From an uncultured Lacibacter sp. (lineage in GTDB: Bacteria > Bacteroidota > Bacteroidia > Chitinophagales > Chitinophagaceae), in the NCBI RefSeq assembly GCF_946479605.1, contig NZ_CAMLGT010000191.1, positions 1-7,539 on the forward strand: a stretch of DNA of 7,539 nt, in the 5' to 3' direction. Each line of letters begins with the position of its first letter. The first letter of the stretch is position 1. A program made the position numbers and the translations under genes. Positions 6,600-7,539 of the stretch are shown in pieces. The notes beneath the pieces were generated by a model, which made no database searches, had not been told where the DNA came from, and saw only the letters and a list, made by a program, of their open reading frames with translations.

Positions 6600-7085
6600 A
6601 TGAAAGAATCTGCCATTCATTTCGTCAAACAACTCACACATCCAGTAAAGGGAAAACTATTTCTGCTGTTCAGGCTTCCTTCAGCTTTTTTCAGCGGGGT
6701 AAGGATACAATCAATAACAGAAGAACAATGTGTAGTAACAGTGCCGTACAAGTGGTTTTCGCAAAACCCTTTTCGCTCAACTTATTTTGCCTGCCTGGCA
6801 ATGGCGGCAGAAATGACAACTGGTGTGTTGGGTCTTATGCAGATCACAGGAAGAAAACCGGCAGTGTCAATGCTGGTAGTTGGTATTGAAGGAAACTTTT
6901 TTAAAAAAGCTACAGATAGAACAACATTTATTTGTGACGAAGGGAAACAGTTTGAACAATTGGTTGAGGAAGCAATCGCAACCGGTGAAGCAAAAACAAT
7001 TAGAGCAAAATCAACTGGTCGCAACAAAGCTGGTGAGATTGTTGCAGAGTTTTATATTACATGGTCATTTAAAGCAAAAGCATAG
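6600..7085 (+). CDS. DUF4442 hot-dog-fold protein, thioesterase-like
   Basis: This is a 161-residue cytosolic protein with no signal peptide. It matches the DUF4442 group of hot-dog-fold proteins, related to acyl-CoA thioesterases and the C-terminal domain of YiiD. Evidence: an N-terminal helical part (AIHFVKQLTHPVKGKLFLLFRLPSAFFSGVRI split over residues 5-36), then VTVPYKWFSQNPFRSTYFACLAMAAEMTTGVL at about 46-77, where the N/R and the AxAAE helix resemble the hot-dog central helix, and later strands VVGIEGNFFKKA and EIVAEFYITWSFKA. The family role is presumed to be hydrolysis or binding of acyl thioesters, but catalysis has not been settled for most members and no substrate can be named here. 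It follows the papain-like gene by 18 nt; the metallo-hydrolase gene starts 75 nt later. Confidence 0.85.
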   Translation: MKESAIHFVKQLTHPVKGKLFLLFRLPSAFFSGVRIQSITEEQCVVTVPYKWFSQNPFRSTYFACLAMAAEMTTGVLGLMQITGRKPAVSMLVVGIEGNFFKKATDRTTFICDEGKQFEQLVEEAIATGEAKTIRAKSTGRNKAGEIVAEFYITWSFKAKA

Positions 7086-7130
7086 AAAAGTAACGGAAGG
7101 TTTGACTGTGAATATTTCATTTTCAGATTT

Positions 7131-7151
7131 TCAAATCATCAAATTTCAAAT
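7131..7151 (+). repeat. Three TCAAAT repeats before the metallo-hydrolase gene
   Basis: TCAAAT occurs at 7131-7136, 7139-7144 and 7146-7151, at steps of 8 and 7 nt, with looser TTCA-containing copies just upstream (7117-7128). The rest of the 75-nt gap 7086-7160 shows no terminator and no clear promoter. The repeats end 9 nt before the ATG. Their role, if any, is unknown. Confidence 0.5.
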
Positions 7152-7160
7152 TGGGTTTTT

Positions 7161-7539
7161 ATGAAGCTTGCATTTCACGGAGCTGCACGTTGTGTTACAG
7201 GCAGCAAACATATTCTTACAGTTAACGGCAAAAAATTGTTGCTCGATTGTGGGTTGTTCCAAGGCATGGGAAAAGATACTGATGCAATGAACCGTCATTG
7301 GGGATTTGATCCTTCCACAATTGATTACATGATCCTTAGCCATGCACATATTGATCATAGCGGATTGATTCCGAAACTTTACAAGGATGGATATAAAGGA
7401 GAGATACATTGTACCGATGCTACCGCAAGTTTAACAGCAGTATTGCTGGAAGACAGTGCCGAAATTCAGGAAGATGAGGTGAAGTATGAAAACAAACGTC
7501 GTGCAGCAACCAATATGCCTTACCTGCAGCCGTTATACA
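7161..7539 (+). CDS. Metallo-beta-lactamase-fold hydrolase, beta-CASP/CPSF-like (3' end outside the window)
   Basis: The first 126 codons of a gene that runs off the window. The start MKLAFHGAARCVTGSKH, then LLLDCGLFQG and YMILSHAHIDHSGLIPKLY, is the pattern of the beta-CASP group of metallo-beta-lactamase-fold proteins related to eukaryotic CPSF73 and archaeal and bacterial RNases. The zinc motif HxHxDH is complete (His61, His63, Asp65, His66), with Asp29 in the early LLDCG strand. The later metal ligands, the beta-CASP insert and the C-terminal RNA-specificity motif are outside the window, so the RNase role is inferred from family resemblance. Full-length relatives have about 450-470 residues. 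The ATG fits the family N-terminus; no ribosome binding site is seen. Confidence 0.9.
   Translation, partial: MKLAFHGAARCVTGSKHILTVNGKKLLLDCGLFQGMGKDTDAMNRHWGFDPSTIDYMILSHAHIDHSGLIPKLYKDGYKGEIHCTDATASLTAVLLEDSAEIQEDEVKYENKRRAATNMPYLQPLY

Noticed and set aside
6880..7164. 94-codon plus-strand frame overlapping the DUF4442 gene end
   Set aside because: It is a +1-frame reading of the DUF4442 gene that continues through the AT-rich spacer; no family resemblance. The DUF4442 frame itself is intact, so no frameshift is implied.
7146..7409. 87-codon minus-strand open frame opposite the beta-CASP-like gene
   Set aside because: It overlaps the HxHxDH-coding region of a clearly recognisable plus-strand gene, so it is a shadow.
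1..7539. A defence island, mobile element, biosynthetic cluster or other new multi-gene system
   Set aside because: All eight genes are recognisable or plausible chromosomal genes with similar base composition. No integrase, transposase, terminal repeats, tRNA or toxin-antitoxin pair was found.

Overview
The window looks like a piece of chromosome from a Bacteroidota bacterium, most likely of the Chitinophagaceae/Chitinophagia type. The phylum call rests on three points. Elements matching the Bacteroidota -7 promoter consensus TAnnTTTG lie in front of several genes. No start codon has a convincing Shine-Dalgarno sequence. The proteins have Bacteroidota-style features, such as secreted products with 'A|Q' signal-peptide ends, a small SPOR protein, and a papain/DUF4384 protein. 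The family-level assignment is only an impression from protein style. No rRNA, tRNA, CRISPR array, insertion sequence, integrase or phage gene was seen.

Layout, left to right. (1) Positions 1-1766 hold the C-terminal 587 codons of secA, which enters from outside the window and ends at a strong terminator with a UUCG loop. (2) Positions 1856-2999 hold a likely two-gene unit, deoC (deoxyribose-phosphate aldolase) and a small secreted SPOR-domain protein, separated by 1 nt and preceded by the best promoter match in the window. (3) Positions 3000-3134 are a 135-nt spacer rich in structure: two related palindromes around a -7-like box, then an intrinsic terminator ending 15 nt before the next gene. 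(4) Positions 3135-4316 hold an M20D-type amidohydrolase. (5) Positions 4318-4851, minus strand, hold a secreted NTF2/SnoaL-like protein, tail to tail with the amidohydrolase. (6) Positions 4947-6581 hold a membrane-anchored papain-family (C1) protein with a glycine-rich N-terminus and a DUF4384-like C-terminal domain. (7) Positions 6600-7085 hold a DUF4442 hot-dog (thioesterase-like) protein. (8) From 7161 to the window end is the N-terminal part of a metallo-beta-lactamase-fold, beta-CASP/CPSF-like hydrolase.

The genes are mostly housekeeping or general metabolism (protein export, deoxynucleoside catabolism, amide hydrolysis, acyl-thioester-type chemistry, possible RNA processing) and do not form one obvious pathway. 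I see no defence system, mobile element or biosynthetic cluster. The points most worth a second look are the structured spacer before the amidohydrolase, the -7-like boxes only 3-6 nt from start codons (possible leaderless mRNAs), and the architecture of the glycine-rich membrane papain-like protein.
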